Shown: piece by piece, positions 17,418 through 26,091 of the stretch | Layout of the letters: each line of letters begins with the position of its first letter | Position numbering within the stretch: the first letter of the stretch is position 1 | DNA from: Oceanobacillus profundus | GTDB taxonomy: Bacteria > Bacillota > Bacilli > Bacillales > Amphibacillaceae | DNA length: 64,000 nucleotides | Assembly (NCBI RefSeq): GCF_003515705.1 | Contig: NZ_QWEH01000006.1 | Coordinates: forward strand, 124,001-188,000 | Reading direction: 5' to 3' | The notes under the pieces: generated by a model | Seen by the model: the letters and a program-made list of their open reading frames with translations, nothing else | Told to the model about the DNA's origin: nothing | Database searches by the model: none | Translations under genes and position numbers: made by a program

Positions 17418-17522
17418 GTAGATGAGCTGAGGAGAAAAGCTGATATTTGTGATAAAAAGACTGATATTTATAGGAAACTAGCTGATATCCATATGATAAA
17501 GGCTGAAGTTCACAATTAGTAG
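17418..17522. repeat. 21-base degenerate tandem repeat array
   Basis: Units begin at 17439, 17460, 17481 and 17502, each starting RCTGATATYY or GCTGAAGTT and spaced exactly 21 bases, with a weaker unit at 17418. The array fills the gap between the amiE-like gene and ggt. It is not part of a gene. The 21-base spacing equals two helical turns, so a protein could bind one face. Confidence 0.65.
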
Positions 17523-17561
17523 TACGTGGGTATAAAAGGGGAGTTTTAAGGAGGAATAAAA

Positions 17562-20243
17562 TTGAAGAACAGCAAGCAAAAATTAGTATCTATTTTCATG
17601 GTCTTATTACTATTCTTTGGTGTAAGTATTCCTGTTTCTTTAGCTGATGCGGTTGATCCAGATGATAATACGGGATACGAACCAGAAAACCCCGGTATTT
17701 TAGATGAACAGACCGATGAGGGAGATAAGGGGATGGTGGTTACGGCACATCCATTAGCTTCAGAGGTTGGGGCAGATGTTCTGAGGCGAGGTGGTAATGC
17801 AGTGGATGCTGCAGTAGCTATTCAGTTTGCATTAAATGTTGCGGAACCAATGATGTCTGGAATTGGTGGCGGCGGTTTTTTCATGTATTATGATGCCCAA
17901 ACCGAGGATGTCTCAATTATTAACAGCAGAGAGCGGGCTCCTCAAGGGGCAACGCCAGATATGTTTTTAGATAAAGAAAATGTAGTAACAGATCCAGGAA
18001 AATTTCATCTAGGTGCAATTGATATGAATCCAGAGGGTGAGGATAAGCAATTTCATATTGGTGAAGTAAATGTTACCGACCTTGACGCATCGGATGAGGA
18101 AGCGACAATTTTTGACTATGATTTTACTGGTGAATCTGGGGAGCCATGGGATTCCGATAAGTTTTCCTTATTTGAACGTGGAACTACATTTCAGCTGGCG
18201 GAAGATGGTGGCTTAATTAACTTTGGGCCTCCAACTGGCAGTAATTCATCTTCTTATGGTCAAACAACAGCTGTGATGGATGAGGTTGAGGATAGCGAGC
18301 TTTTCATTCGCTTCCGGACCGATGATCCCGGCGATGACCGACGTTTGCGTTTGTGGCTGCGATCGGATGAATATCGTTCTACGGGAACAACGTATGTCAA
18401 AAATGGCTACGGTGTTGAAATCAATACGAAGACAAATGAAATAAGATTAATTCAATCAAAGGATTCAACGAGTTCAACACTTGCTACGTTGCCATATGAG
18501 GGAACGAATGATTGGCAGTCATTGCGTTTCCGTGTTGAGGGCGATGAATTAAAAGTGCGCTTATGGGAGGATGGAGCCGAGGAACCAGAGGATTGGGATA
18601 TCGAAACCTTTGCTGGTTCGGTAATTCCATTTTCAGAAAGGGTACAAAGTGGTACCTCTGTTGGGGTTCCAGGTACATTAAAAGGATTGGAAGAAGCTTT
18701 AGATAAATGGGGAACGATGGAGCTTGATGAATTAATACAGCCTTCGATAGATATGGCAGAGCAAGGGGTCGAGGTAAATTGGGTTTTAGCAAATGCTATT
18801 GCAAGTAATCAAAGTAAATTAGAGCGTACAGCAGCAAAGGATGTGTTTCTCCCAGAAGGTGAACCATTAGAAGAAGGAGAGATTTTAGTACAAGAAGATT
18901 TAGCGAAAACATTTAAACTGATACGCGATCAAGGAACAGATGTTTTTTACAATGGGGAAATTGGTGAAGCATTAGCCGAAGCTGTTCAAGAATTTGATGG
19001 GAGCATGGTAAAAGAGGATTTAAGGAATTACGATGTGACCGAAGATGAAGCAGTCTGGGGAGACTATCAGGGCTATGACATTGCTTCCATGCCGCCACCA
19101 AGCTCAGGAGGATTAACGATGCTTCAGCTCCTGAAAATGTTTGAACAGCTTGAACTGACAGGGCATGATATCAAATCACCGGAAAAATATCATTTCATGG
19201 CCGAAGCGATGCATCTTGCTTATGCGGATCGAGGAGCATATATGGGCGATCCGGAGTATGTTGAAGTGCCAAGAGATGGGCTGCTTCATCCGGATTATAT
19301 AGCAGAGCGGGTTGAAACCATCTCACCTGATCAGGCTAATGACAATGTACAGCCAGGTGATCCATGGGCGTATCAGGAAAGAAGTGCACCAACCATTTCC
19401 CAGCAGGTGGATGATAAACAAGAAGGACAAACAACCCATTATACAGTAGCAGATCAATGGGGGAATCTAGTTTCCAATACAACGACAATTGAGCAGCTAT
19501 TCGGATCGGGCATTATGGTACCGGAATATGGAATTGTACTGAATAATGAATTAACCGACTTTGACGCTGTACCAGGCGGCGCAAATGAGGTGCAGCCAAA
19601 TAAACGGCCGCTAAGCAGCATGACCCCAACAATTGTGTTAAGGGATGGCGAGCCATTTATGACCGTTGGTTCCCCGGGAGGAGCGACGATTATAACGTCT
19701 GTCACGCAGACAATTGCCAATGTCATCGGCTATGGAATGCCGATAAAGGATGCAATTGAGGAGCCGCGTATTTATAGCAATAGTTATCCAACCATACGCT
19801 GGGAGTATGGCATTTCGGATACTGTCCGGCAACTGCTTGAAGAGATGGGACACGCTTGGGAAGCAAATCCAACAGAGATCGGAAATGTGAATAGCATTGT
19901 TCTAGATGAAGGGATGTTCATTGGGGCAGCAGACTCAACGAGAGAAGGTACTGCAATCGGTTTATCAGCAGAAGATTTCATTAGCATTGATGGTCTAAAA
20001 TCCCGTGTGGAGCAATTACAAGCGGATGATGAAATTTACGAAGAACATGTTGCGCGATTGCTTATTACCCACCTAACGACGGTAGGACATTACAAGGAAA
20101 ATGAAAAGATGGATAAAGCTATCAAGCATCTAGAAGGATTTAAGCAGTTGTTAGATCAGCTAAAAGCTGCAGATTCCATTTCCGAGCATGCTCACGATAC
20201 GCTGTTGAGCGGTGCAGAGGAGTTGCTTGATATGTGGCAGTAG
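17562..20243 (+). CDS. ggt: secreted gamma-glutamyltransferase with inserted beta-sandwich-like domain and C-terminal FIMAH-like domain
   Basis: The protein has 893 residues, against about 580 for B. subtilis Ggt. It has a signal peptide (about 1-29) and a GGT fold that begins at VTAHPLASEVGADVLRRGG. The chain should cleave itself before T624 in GQ-TTHYTVADQWGN, giving the catalytic N-terminal threonine; the PPPSSGG and GSPGGATII motifs are present. About 215 residues (139-354) rich in beta strands are inserted between PDMFLDKEN and IPFSERVQSG, where ordinary GGTs have a few residues. The last ~80 residues are the shared domain. It hydrolyses gamma-glutamyl bonds, perhaps in poly-gamma-glutamate or stem peptides. 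TTG start behind AAGGAGG. Confidence 0.92.
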   Translation: MKNSKQKLVSIFMVLLLFFGVSIPVSLADAVDPDDNTGYEPENPGILDEQTDEGDKGMVVTAHPLASEVGADVLRRGGNAVDAAVAIQFALNVAEPMMSGIGGGGFFMYYDAQTEDVSIINSRERAPQGATPDMFLDKENVVTDPGKFHLGAIDMNPEGEDKQFHIGEVNVTDLDASDEEATIFDYDFTGESGEPWDSDKFSLFERGTTFQLAEDGGLINFGPPTGSNSSSYGQTTAVMDEVEDSELFIRFRTDDPGDDRRLRLWLRSDEYRSTGTTYVKNGYGVEINTKTNEIRLIQSKDSTSSTLATLPYEGTNDWQSLRFRVEGDELKVRLWEDGAEEPEDWDIETFAGSVIPFSERVQSGTSVGVPGTLKGLEEALDKWGTMELDELIQPSIDMAEQGVEVNWVLANAIASNQSKLERTAAKDVFLPEGEPLEEGEILVQEDLAKTFKLIRDQGTDVFYNGEIGEALAEAVQEFDGSMVKEDLRNYDVTEDEAVWGDYQGYDIASMPPPSSGGLTMLQLLKMFEQLELTGHDIKSPEKYHFMAEAMHLAYADRGAYMGDPEYVEVPRDGLLHPDYIAERVETISPDQANDNVQPGDPWAYQERSAPTISQQVDDKQEGQTTHYTVADQWGNLVSNTTTIEQLFGSGIMVPEYGIVLNNELTDFDAVPGGANEVQPNKRPLSSMTPTIVLRDGEPFMTVGSPGGATIITSVTQTIANVIGYGMPIKDAIEEPRIYSNSYPTIRWEYGISDTVRQLLEEMGHAWEANPTEIGNVNSIVLDEGMFIGAADSTREGTAIGLSAEDFISIDGLKSRVEQLQADDEIYEEHVARLLITHLTTVGHYKENEKMDKAIKHLEGFKQLLDQLKAADSISEHAHDTLLSGAEELLDMWQ

Positions 20244-20284
20244 CTCTCTCTTTTTTCCTTGTGCTTTATCAGAGTGGGAAAATG

Positions 20285-20389
20285 GCGAAATTTTGGGGAA
20301 AAATTACTGAAGGTTACAGGTGAAATGCTGAAGTTCTGCAGTAATTTACTGAAGTCTATAGCAAAATTGCAGAAGTCCAAATTTGCACA
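20285..20389. repeat. 21-base degenerate tandem repeat array
   Basis: Units begin at 20285, 20306, 20327, 20348 and 20369, exactly 21 bases apart. The four clearest start ACTGAAGG, GCTGAAGT, ACTGAAGT and GCAGAAGT. The array lies between ggt and the namZ-type gene and is related to the array at 17418-17522. Confidence 0.65.
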
Positions 20390-20466
20390 TGGGGTATAAG
20401 TCCGTGCTCTTTCTTCACATGCATCGCAAATTTAAAAATGAGAGATCCAAAAGGGAGGAAAAACTG

Positions 20467-21990
20467 ATGAAAAAGCTGTTCTTGATAATAACTACGCTCT
20501 TAGTTGTGCTAGGCTCGTTAACTGCAATTGCAACCAATCGGCTCAACGCTGATGCGGGTAATGACAGTGAAAAGCCGCTCAAGCTTGGGGTAGAGGTTTT
20601 ACTAGAGCAACAAAAGGATCTTATTGAAGGAAAGCGCGTCGGATTAATCACGAACCCAACAGGTGTCGATCAAGAACTAAATAGCATTGTCGATCGGTTA
20701 TTCCATGATCCGGATGTCGAGTTAACCGCTTTGTATGGTCCAGAGCATGGCGTTCGTGGGGATGCCCAAGCAGGTGATTATGTCGAATACTATATCGATG
20801 AGCAGACAGGCTTACCAGTGTATAGTTTGTATGGTGAAACAAGAAAACCGACGCCAGAAATGCTCGAGGATATTGATATTTTACTATTTGATATTCAGGA
20901 TGTAGGTGCAAGATTCTACACGTATATCTATACAATGGCCTATGCAATGGAGGCTGCAGCTGAAAATGATATTGAATTTGTCGTACTCGATCGTCCCAAT
21001 CCGCTAGGTGGCAATCATGTAGAGGGACCGGTGCTTGATCCGGAATATGCTTCTTTTGTCGGTAATTACCCGATTCCACTCAAACATGGCATGACAGTTG
21101 GTGAGCTGGCATATTTGTTTAATGAAGAATTCGAAATTGGTGCAGATTTAAACGTTGTAGAAATGGATGGCTGGAAGCGCGGAATGTACTATGATGATGC
21201 CGATTTAGAGTTTGTGCTGCCATCACCGAATATGCCAACGTTAGATACGGCGCTTGTCTATCCAGGTGCAGCACTGATTGAGGGGACGAATGTTTCGGAA
21301 GGCCGGGGAACGACAAAGCCGTTTGAATTCATTGGTGCTCCATTTGTGAATAGTACCGAGTACGCCTCGGCATTGAATCAATTGGAATTACCTGGTGTCA
21401 CATTTCGAGCAGCGTCGTTTACACCAACTTTCTCCAAACATAGTGGCACATTAAGTCACGGCGTACAGATTCATGTGACAGATAAACGAGCATATGAGCC
21501 TGTAATTACAGGACTGCATATTGTAAAAACCCTGCATGATATGTACCCGGAAAACTTTGAATTCCGAGCAGAGAACAGCGCAGGTATTTCCTTCTTTGAT
21601 AATCTAATCGGAAATGGTTGGATTCGTGATGCGATTGAAAATGGAGATTCCGTAGAAGAAATGGCATCAAATTGGCACGAGGATCTTCAAGCATTTAAAG
21701 AAGTTCGAAGAGAATATCTTCTTTACACGATGAACACAGAGCAATTGAAGCAAAACATCGGGGTCCTTCAACAATCGGGTGATATTGAAAAGGATGCGGA
21801 GCGTAAATTACTCCTCCACCTCACCGCGGTTGAGCAATTTGAAGGGAAAAAGGCCGCAGATAAAGTCGCAAAGCATATGCAAGGATTCCAGTTGCTTTTA
21901 GACCAGCAAAAAGATGCGACGAGCCTATCGGATAATGCTTATAGACAACTGAGTAGTGATACGACGGATATGATTGCGCAGTGGGATTAG
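20467..21990 (+). CDS. namZ: secreted exo-beta-N-acetylmuramidase (NamZ/DUF1343) with C-terminal FIMAH-like domain
   Basis: The protein has 507 residues with a signal peptide (about 1-30). The DUF1343 domain shows LLEQQKDLIEGKRVGLITNP, YGPEHGVRG, FDIQDVGARFYTYIYTM, LDRPNPLGG and EGTNVSEGRGTTKPFE. B. subtilis NamZ (YbbC) of this family releases terminal MurNAc from peptide-free glycan chains and acts together with NagZ and AmiE. The last ~80 residues (HLTAVEQFE, KHMQGFQLLLDQQ) repeat the shared domain. I chose the ATG at 20467 because AAGGGAGG precedes it and the signal peptide begins there; an upstream ATG at 20383 would spoil the signal. Confidence 0.93.
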   Translation: MKKLFLIITTLLVVLGSLTAIATNRLNADAGNDSEKPLKLGVEVLLEQQKDLIEGKRVGLITNPTGVDQELNSIVDRLFHDPDVELTALYGPEHGVRGDAQAGDYVEYYIDEQTGLPVYSLYGETRKPTPEMLEDIDILLFDIQDVGARFYTYIYTMAYAMEAAAENDIEFVVLDRPNPLGGNHVEGPVLDPEYASFVGNYPIPLKHGMTVGELAYLFNEEFEIGADLNVVEMDGWKRGMYYDDADLEFVLPSPNMPTLDTALVYPGAALIEGTNVSEGRGTTKPFEFIGAPFVNSTEYASALNQLELPGVTFRAASFTPTFSKHSGTLSHGVQIHVTDKRAYEPVITGLHIVKTLHDMYPENFEFRAENSAGISFFDNLIGNGWIRDAIENGDSVEEMASNWHEDLQAFKEVRREYLLYTMNTEQLKQNIGVLQQSGDIEKDAERKLLLHLTAVEQFEGKKAADKVAKHMQGFQLLLDQQKDATSLSDNAYRQLSSDTTDMIAQWD

Positions 21991-22275
21991 AAAGCTAAAG
22001 AATAGCGGTATTTGGAAAATCGTGTGGAAATCTTGAAAAAACTGTATAACCAAACAAACGAAGCAGGATAGTTAGTAACCATAGTATCGTCGTTATATAA
22101 CAGCAACTCTTTTTTAAATAAAATCCCCTTGTAGCTGAAAATACACCGTAAGCAATTGTTAATGTTAAGCTTTAGAGATTTTAGCAATCTAAAAGAAATT
22201 AAGTCCTCTTTTTTGTGGTAAAGTGTAGTAGTCAAAATGGATGGTAACGTGATTGAGAAAGGAGGACACATTGAT

Positions 22276-22677
22276 ATGATTACACAAGCAGCCCAAATTT
22301 CTATTTTAGTTAAGGATCTTGAAGAAGCAAAACAATATTATACCAAAAAATTAGGGTTCATCGTTCGAGACGAAATAGAGTTTTCGCCGGGATGGAAGTA
22401 CCTCACCGTTTCACCAGGTTCTGCAAATGAAACGAGGCTAGAATTAGTCAAAGCCGATACACCGGAGCAAGAAGAGATTATTGGCAGACAAGCTGCAAAC
22501 CAAGTGTTGATTATGTTTTTAAGTGATGATATAGAAAAGGATTATCGTGAAATGAAGGCACGCGGCGTGATCTTTCAGGGGGAACCGCAACCGGTTCCGG
22601 GTGGGAAAGGTGTAGGTTTCGAAGACTTGTATGGCAATGCATTTGATTTATATCAACCGGATACAAAAGAAGGATAG
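22276..22677 (+). CDS. VOC-family (glyoxalase-like) protein
   Basis: The product has 133 residues with the paired beta-alpha-beta-beta-beta layout of the vicinal oxygen chelate superfamily: SILVKDLEEAKQYYTKKLGF at the start, and GVGFEDLYGNAFDLYQP at the end with the last metal-ligand glutamate replaced by Asp. Members are glyoxalases, dioxygenases or antibiotic-binding proteins, and the substrate here is unknown. AAAGGAGG lies just before the ATG at 22276; the upstream ATG at 22237 has no ribosome site. Confidence 0.8.
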   Translation: MITQAAQISILVKDLEEAKQYYTKKLGFIVRDEIEFSPGWKYLTVSPGSANETRLELVKADTPEQEEIIGRQAANQVLIMFLSDDIEKDYREMKARGVIFQGEPQPVPGGKGVGFEDLYGNAFDLYQPDTKEG

Positions 22678-22798
22678 GAAAAAATGACAAAAGTGGTTGA
22701 CTCGCTGAATGGCCAGTATGAAGTGGTACATCAGTTATCGATTTGCATATAAAAGAAAACATTCCCTGCGATAATTCGAATACCAGAAAGTAGAAAGG

Positions 22799-22825
22799 GG
22801 AGCGCATCACGCTCCTCCTTCTTCC
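22799..22825. terminator. convergent terminator
   Basis: GGAGCG and CGCTCC pair around CATCA, then a pyrimidine-rich run follows (TCCTTCTTCC). It lies between the convergent VOC and SnoaL-like genes. Confidence 0.55.
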
Positions 22826-22829
22826 AATA

Positions 22830-23195
22830 TTAGAGGCTGCTCAAATGCTCATGAACGAGCTTCCATTGCTCATTTTTATTCAGCTTAAACACATTCGTTG
22901 CTCTACCACTGCCAGAAATAAATTTACCCTGATGATAGCCTTCGTACATAAAGTTATAAATACAAGTTGCTGACTGCTGATCAACGCTTATCCATTGGAC
23001 GTTTGTTGCGGTATAAACCTCTTCTTTAATCATATCCCAAGCATGCTCAAAGTACGCTTGAATATCTACAATAGAGGCGCATGTTTTGTCCGTGAACCAA
23101 TAAACGGCTTCTTCATGCAGTATATCCTTCACATTTGAAAAATCATGTGTATTTGTTGCATTAATATATTGCTGTAAAGCTTCTTGATGTGACAT
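22830..23195 (-). CDS. SnoaL/NTF2-like domain protein
   Basis: The product has 121 residues and the pattern of an NTF2-fold protein: an N-terminal helix pair (ALQQYINATNTHDFSNVKDI), then beta strands with VYWFTDKT and GRATNVFKLNKNEQWKLVHEH. Such proteins serve as small isomerases or dehydratases or as protective binding proteins. A start at 23195 follows GGGGAGAGATT. It is the last of four minus-strand genes (phosphatase, kinase-like, methyltransferase, this gene) that are closely spaced. Confidence 0.75.
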   Translation of the reverse strand: MSHQEALQQYINATNTHDFSNVKDILHEEAVYWFTDKTCASIVDIQAYFEHAWDMIKEEVYTATNVQWISVDQQSATCIYNFMYEGYHQGKFISGSGRATNVFKLNKNEQWKLVHEHLSSL

Positions 23196-23214
23196 AATCT
23201 CTCCCCCTATTCGT

Positions 23215-23958
23215 TTACTTCTTCTTCCTACAAACATAAATCATTTCCATGCTTTCATTCGTTAAAGGACCTTCCTTCCAATCACCATACACACGCAAAA
23301 TTTCAAAGCCATTTTCCGCTAACAAACGCTCCATCTCTTTTGGAAACACATATCGTAAACGAATGCTCGTATGGAGCTCCTTGCCATGAGGGTACTTTCG
23401 AATCGTTACATTGTGCTGGATTTGAAGAAGTGCATCATATTCGCTAATCGTATAGACATCAACCTTTTCCCCGTTATCGATATACGATTTCCAATACTCC
23501 TCGGTGCTTGATGAAAGTAATTCTTCACTATTTGGAAAACGTGCATTAAAAATAAAAACACCATTTTTATCTAAATGATGATTTACAGACTGGAGCAACA
23601 TGTTTTGCGCTTCGTTTGTCAGGAAATGCTGAAAGGAGTTGCCGACCATATATATAAACGGGCTTTGCAGCTTCAAATCAAGGGTCGTACAATCTTGTTC
23701 TACCCAAGTAATCGGTAAATTCACAGCTTTCTTTTTTGCCTGATGAAGCATTTGCTGGTGGATATCCACTCCGATGAGCTGATGCCCATCTTGTGCTAAT
23801 GGAATCGTTGCTCTTCCAGTGCCACATGCTAAGTCGATCAGTGTCCCTTCCGTTTTTGCTGCCCATTTTTTCAGAAAGACTAGATCACTCAAATAGCTTT
23901 CATTTTCGGTATCATATAAAATTGGATCCTCATATTCTTGAAAATTATCTAATTCCAT
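23215..23958 (-). CDS. class I SAM-dependent methyltransferase
   Basis: This 247-residue protein shows the SAM-binding motif I LIDLACGTGRATIPLA, motif II LIGVDIHQQML and the later FIYMVGNSFQHFL region. It is a Rossmann-fold methyltransferase for an unknown small molecule. The start has GAGGGGAGA upstream. It lies 3 bases after the APH-like gene and 19 bases before the SnoaL-like gene in the same operon. Confidence 0.85.
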   Translation of the reverse strand: MELDNFQEYEDPILYDTENESYLSDLVFLKKWAAKTEGTLIDLACGTGRATIPLAQDGHQLIGVDIHQQMLHQAKKKAVNLPITWVEQDCTTLDLKLQSPFIYMVGNSFQHFLTNEAQNMLLQSVNHHLDKNGVFIFNARFPNSEELLSSSTEEYWKSYIDNGEKVDVYTISEYDALLQIQHNVTIRKYPHGKELHTSIRLRYVFPKEMERLLAENGFEILRVYGDWKEGPLTNESMEMIYVCRKKK

Positions 23959-23961
23959 ACT

Positions 23962-24951
23962 TTATCTCCCCTCTAATCGCTCCCCCAAGTGCTGTAAATT
24001 CTCAGCAAGCCAAGCCATCTCCAGTTGAAATCGACGCGGCGGCCCTTCCTCCTCATCCATTTTCGGATGTACCCACCATGTACTCTCCATATACCATAGG
24101 AGCAATAATGATTTGGCTAAAAAACCTTGCTTTACAGTATGATATTCCTTATATCCATCTAAAAAAGCAAGAGCAAAATCAGTGTTCAGTCCCTCTCTGC
24201 CTAATGCGCCGGATAGAATTGCCCGTGCAACATCAAGCTGCGGATAATCGTATTTCAGTCGATCAAAATCGAGGATAGCGGCTACGTCATTTCTTTTAAA
24301 TAAGACATTATCTACCCATAAATCACGATGTGCCCAGCCTGTATCATTCGTATGAAGCGCTTCCAGACAAACTGTCTCTGTTGCAGTCGCTTGCGCTTCA
24401 AATAGTGGCAGCAAATGCTCTTTCCCGGTAGCAATGGCCCGTTTCTTAGTATCTTCCCAATGTGCTAACCGTTCCTTTATGCTAGGTGGAATAAATTGAG
24501 CACGAGAAGCTCTTCTCAGCGAACCATCATTTAGAATACAGTGCATTTTCCCTGTTAATCGTCCTAAATCGTATAGTTGATGTTTAGTTAAAGACCCAGA
24601 TGGCAGTATCTTTCCATCATAGTAATCCATCAGGAGGAAATGCTCCCCCTTAGCGGACTTCAAGAAGGAGCTTCCTTGATAGGTATATAAATTTGGACAC
24701 GGCAATCCATGTGCAAACAAGCGAGTTTGTTGTTCAAACGCGAATAGGAGGTCTTCCTGGTTATACTTTTTAAACCTTTCTTTGTTGTACTGCTTCAATA
24801 AAAATACACCTGAGTCGGTCGTGATTTTCCATTTTAAATTAAGCCAGCCTCTTTTGATTGGCTCTGCTTTGAATAATGTGAATCCAAATAAATGGCTACA
24901 CGTAGCAGTAAGGTCGGCAAGGACAGCTTGTTCATCAGTTAAAATTGGCAT
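23962..24951 (-). CDS. aminoglycoside phosphotransferase-fold kinase
   Basis: This 329-residue protein has the APH/choline kinase fold: FLLKQYNKERFKKYNQ with the ATP lysine, the catalytic loop HRDLWVDNVL and the metal-binding ILDFDRL. Substrates of such proteins range from antibiotics to homoserine and spore-coat components (CotS-like), and none can be chosen here. The gene follows a histidine phosphatase gene by 26 bases and is in an operon with the methyltransferase gene. Confidence 0.85.
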   Translation of the reverse strand: MPILTDEQAVLADLTATCSHLFGFTLFKAEPIKRGWLNLKWKITTDSGVFLLKQYNKERFKKYNQEDLLFAFEQQTRLFAHGLPCPNLYTYQGSSFLKSAKGEHFLLMDYYDGKILPSGSLTKHQLYDLGRLTGKMHCILNDGSLRRASRAQFIPPSIKERLAHWEDTKKRAIATGKEHLLPLFEAQATATETVCLEALHTNDTGWAHRDLWVDNVLFKRNDVAAILDFDRLKYDYPQLDVARAILSGALGREGLNTDFALAFLDGYKEYHTVKQGFLAKSLLLLWYMESTWWVHPKMDEEEGPPRRFQLEMAWLAENLQHLGERLEGR

Positions 24952-24977
24952 TGTAAATCTCCAATCTACGGAAAATT

Positions 24978-25541
24978 TTAAGACAAATGCTCAACCTGAT
25001 TAAAATCCTCTATCCTCCATTTATCTCCCTCAAAATGAAGATTGCTAATGCAGGCGTTTAACAATGTTGTTTTCCCCGATCCAATTTCCCCATCGGAGTA
25101 GACAGACAAAATCGCGTTTATGACAGCTCCATGCGCTACAAGTAAGACACGTTTATCTGGGTAGTTTTGCTGAACGTGCTCAACCGCTGTGATGACCCGT
25201 TTATTAAAATCCGCCCGCTCCTCTTGGTTTGGAAAACCATCAGGATGTTTCTCTCTTTCTGCATATGTCTTACCTTCGCCATCTCCAAAGGAACGCTCCT
25301 GAAAATCAGTCATCTCGACCATTGGTAATTGTAATTTGGCATTAATTATTTCCGCTGTTTCCTTTGCTCTTTTCAATGGACTATGTATGAGTACATCGTA
25401 ATCAGCAGCATTTAAATAGGCTGCACATTGTTCTGCCTGCTTTCTGCCAGTCTCATTTAATGGGATATCTGTACTCCCTTGTATTCGTTTTGCTAAATTC
25501 CAATCTGTTTCGCCATGACGAATGAAGCATATCCTTGTCAA
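24978..25541 (-). CDS. histidine phosphatase (PhoE/GpmB-like)
   Basis: The product has 187 residues. The phosphohistidine motif IRHGETDWN lies at the start, LIHSPLKRAKETAEII follows, and the second histidine is in LLVAHGAVINAIL. It belongs to the small phosphoglycerate-mutase-like phosphatases that act on phosphorylated sugars or nucleotides. A paralogue at 60870 shares the INALL...GEMGTGK-type C-terminal motif. It is the first gene of the four-gene minus-strand operon. Confidence 0.88.
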   Translation of the reverse strand: MTRICFIRHGETDWNLAKRIQGSTDIPLNETGRKQAEQCAAYLNAADYDVLIHSPLKRAKETAEIINAKLQLPMVEMTDFQERSFGDGEGKTYAEREKHPDGFPNQEERADFNKRVITAVEHVQQNYPDKRVLLVAHGAVINAILSVYSDGEIGSGKTTLLNACISNLHFEGDKWRIEDFNQVEHLS

Positions 25542-25616
25542 AATTACCCTCTCCTTAATTTCGTATTATAAAAACAAAGCATTGACACATCCTAAAAACA
25601 AAAGGAGGAAGCACCT

Positions 25617-25952
25617 ATGCGAAAATTATGTTTAGCTCTCGGTATTGCATTTGTACTTATTTCTAGTTATTCCCTTCCACTACAGGCAGTAAATGCTGTT
25701 CAGGATGAAGGCGTACCATCCTATGCAAAATGGGGGAAGCTTGCCGTCCAGGAGACAAAGGAAAAATACCCATCTGCTAAGATTATTGACTATCTCCACA
25801 TTGGCAAGGAAACAACCAACGGATCCACGGTTGAAAAATTTAAGCTATGGCTAAAAGGTGAAACGAAAGAATTCGGTGTTTTTGTCAATATTGAAATTAA
25901 CCCACAGACAAATGAGGTCGTCCAAATAACGTTTGAAGAGACAGATCGATGA
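25617..25952 (+). CDS. DUF3889 exported protein (YqzG/YhdC type)
   Basis: The product has 111 residues with a signal peptide (about 1-26). The mature domain reads PSYAKWGKLAVQETKEKYP and IIDYLHIGKET, the typical opening of DUF3889 proteins of Bacillus. The family is small, secreted and uncharacterised. AAAGGAGG precedes the ATG. A stem-loop overlaps its stop codon. Confidence 0.85.
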   Translation: MRKLCLALGIAFVLISSYSLPLQAVNAVQDEGVPSYAKWGKLAVQETKEKYPSAKIIDYLHIGKETTNGSTVEKFKLWLKGETKEFGVFVNIEINPQTNEVVQITFEETDR

Positions 25953-25972
25953 ATTTTTAATCGGTCTGTCTC
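25938..25972 (+). terminator. stem-loop overlapping stop codon
   Basis: GAGACAGATCGA pairs with TCGGTCTGTCTC (one G-U) around a loop containing the stop codon. There is no T-tract, so it is a weak terminator at best. Confidence 0.5.
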
Positions 25973-26091
25973 GCAACAATATGCACTGGATAATGTGACA
26001 ATTACTTTAAAGCATTTCGTAAAAAAGCTGGATAAAGCTCCACGGTCTCTAAAGTGTCAACTGGTACTCATTTATGTATGTATGTTTGAAT

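Noticed and set aside
17418-20389. 21-base repeats as a CRISPR array
   Set aside because: The units are degenerate, contiguous and without unique spacers, and no cas gene is present.
20383-20466. Upstream ATG start for the NamZ-type gene
   Set aside because: It would place 28 basic residues before the signal peptide and lacks a ribosome site; AAGGGAGG precedes 20467 instead.
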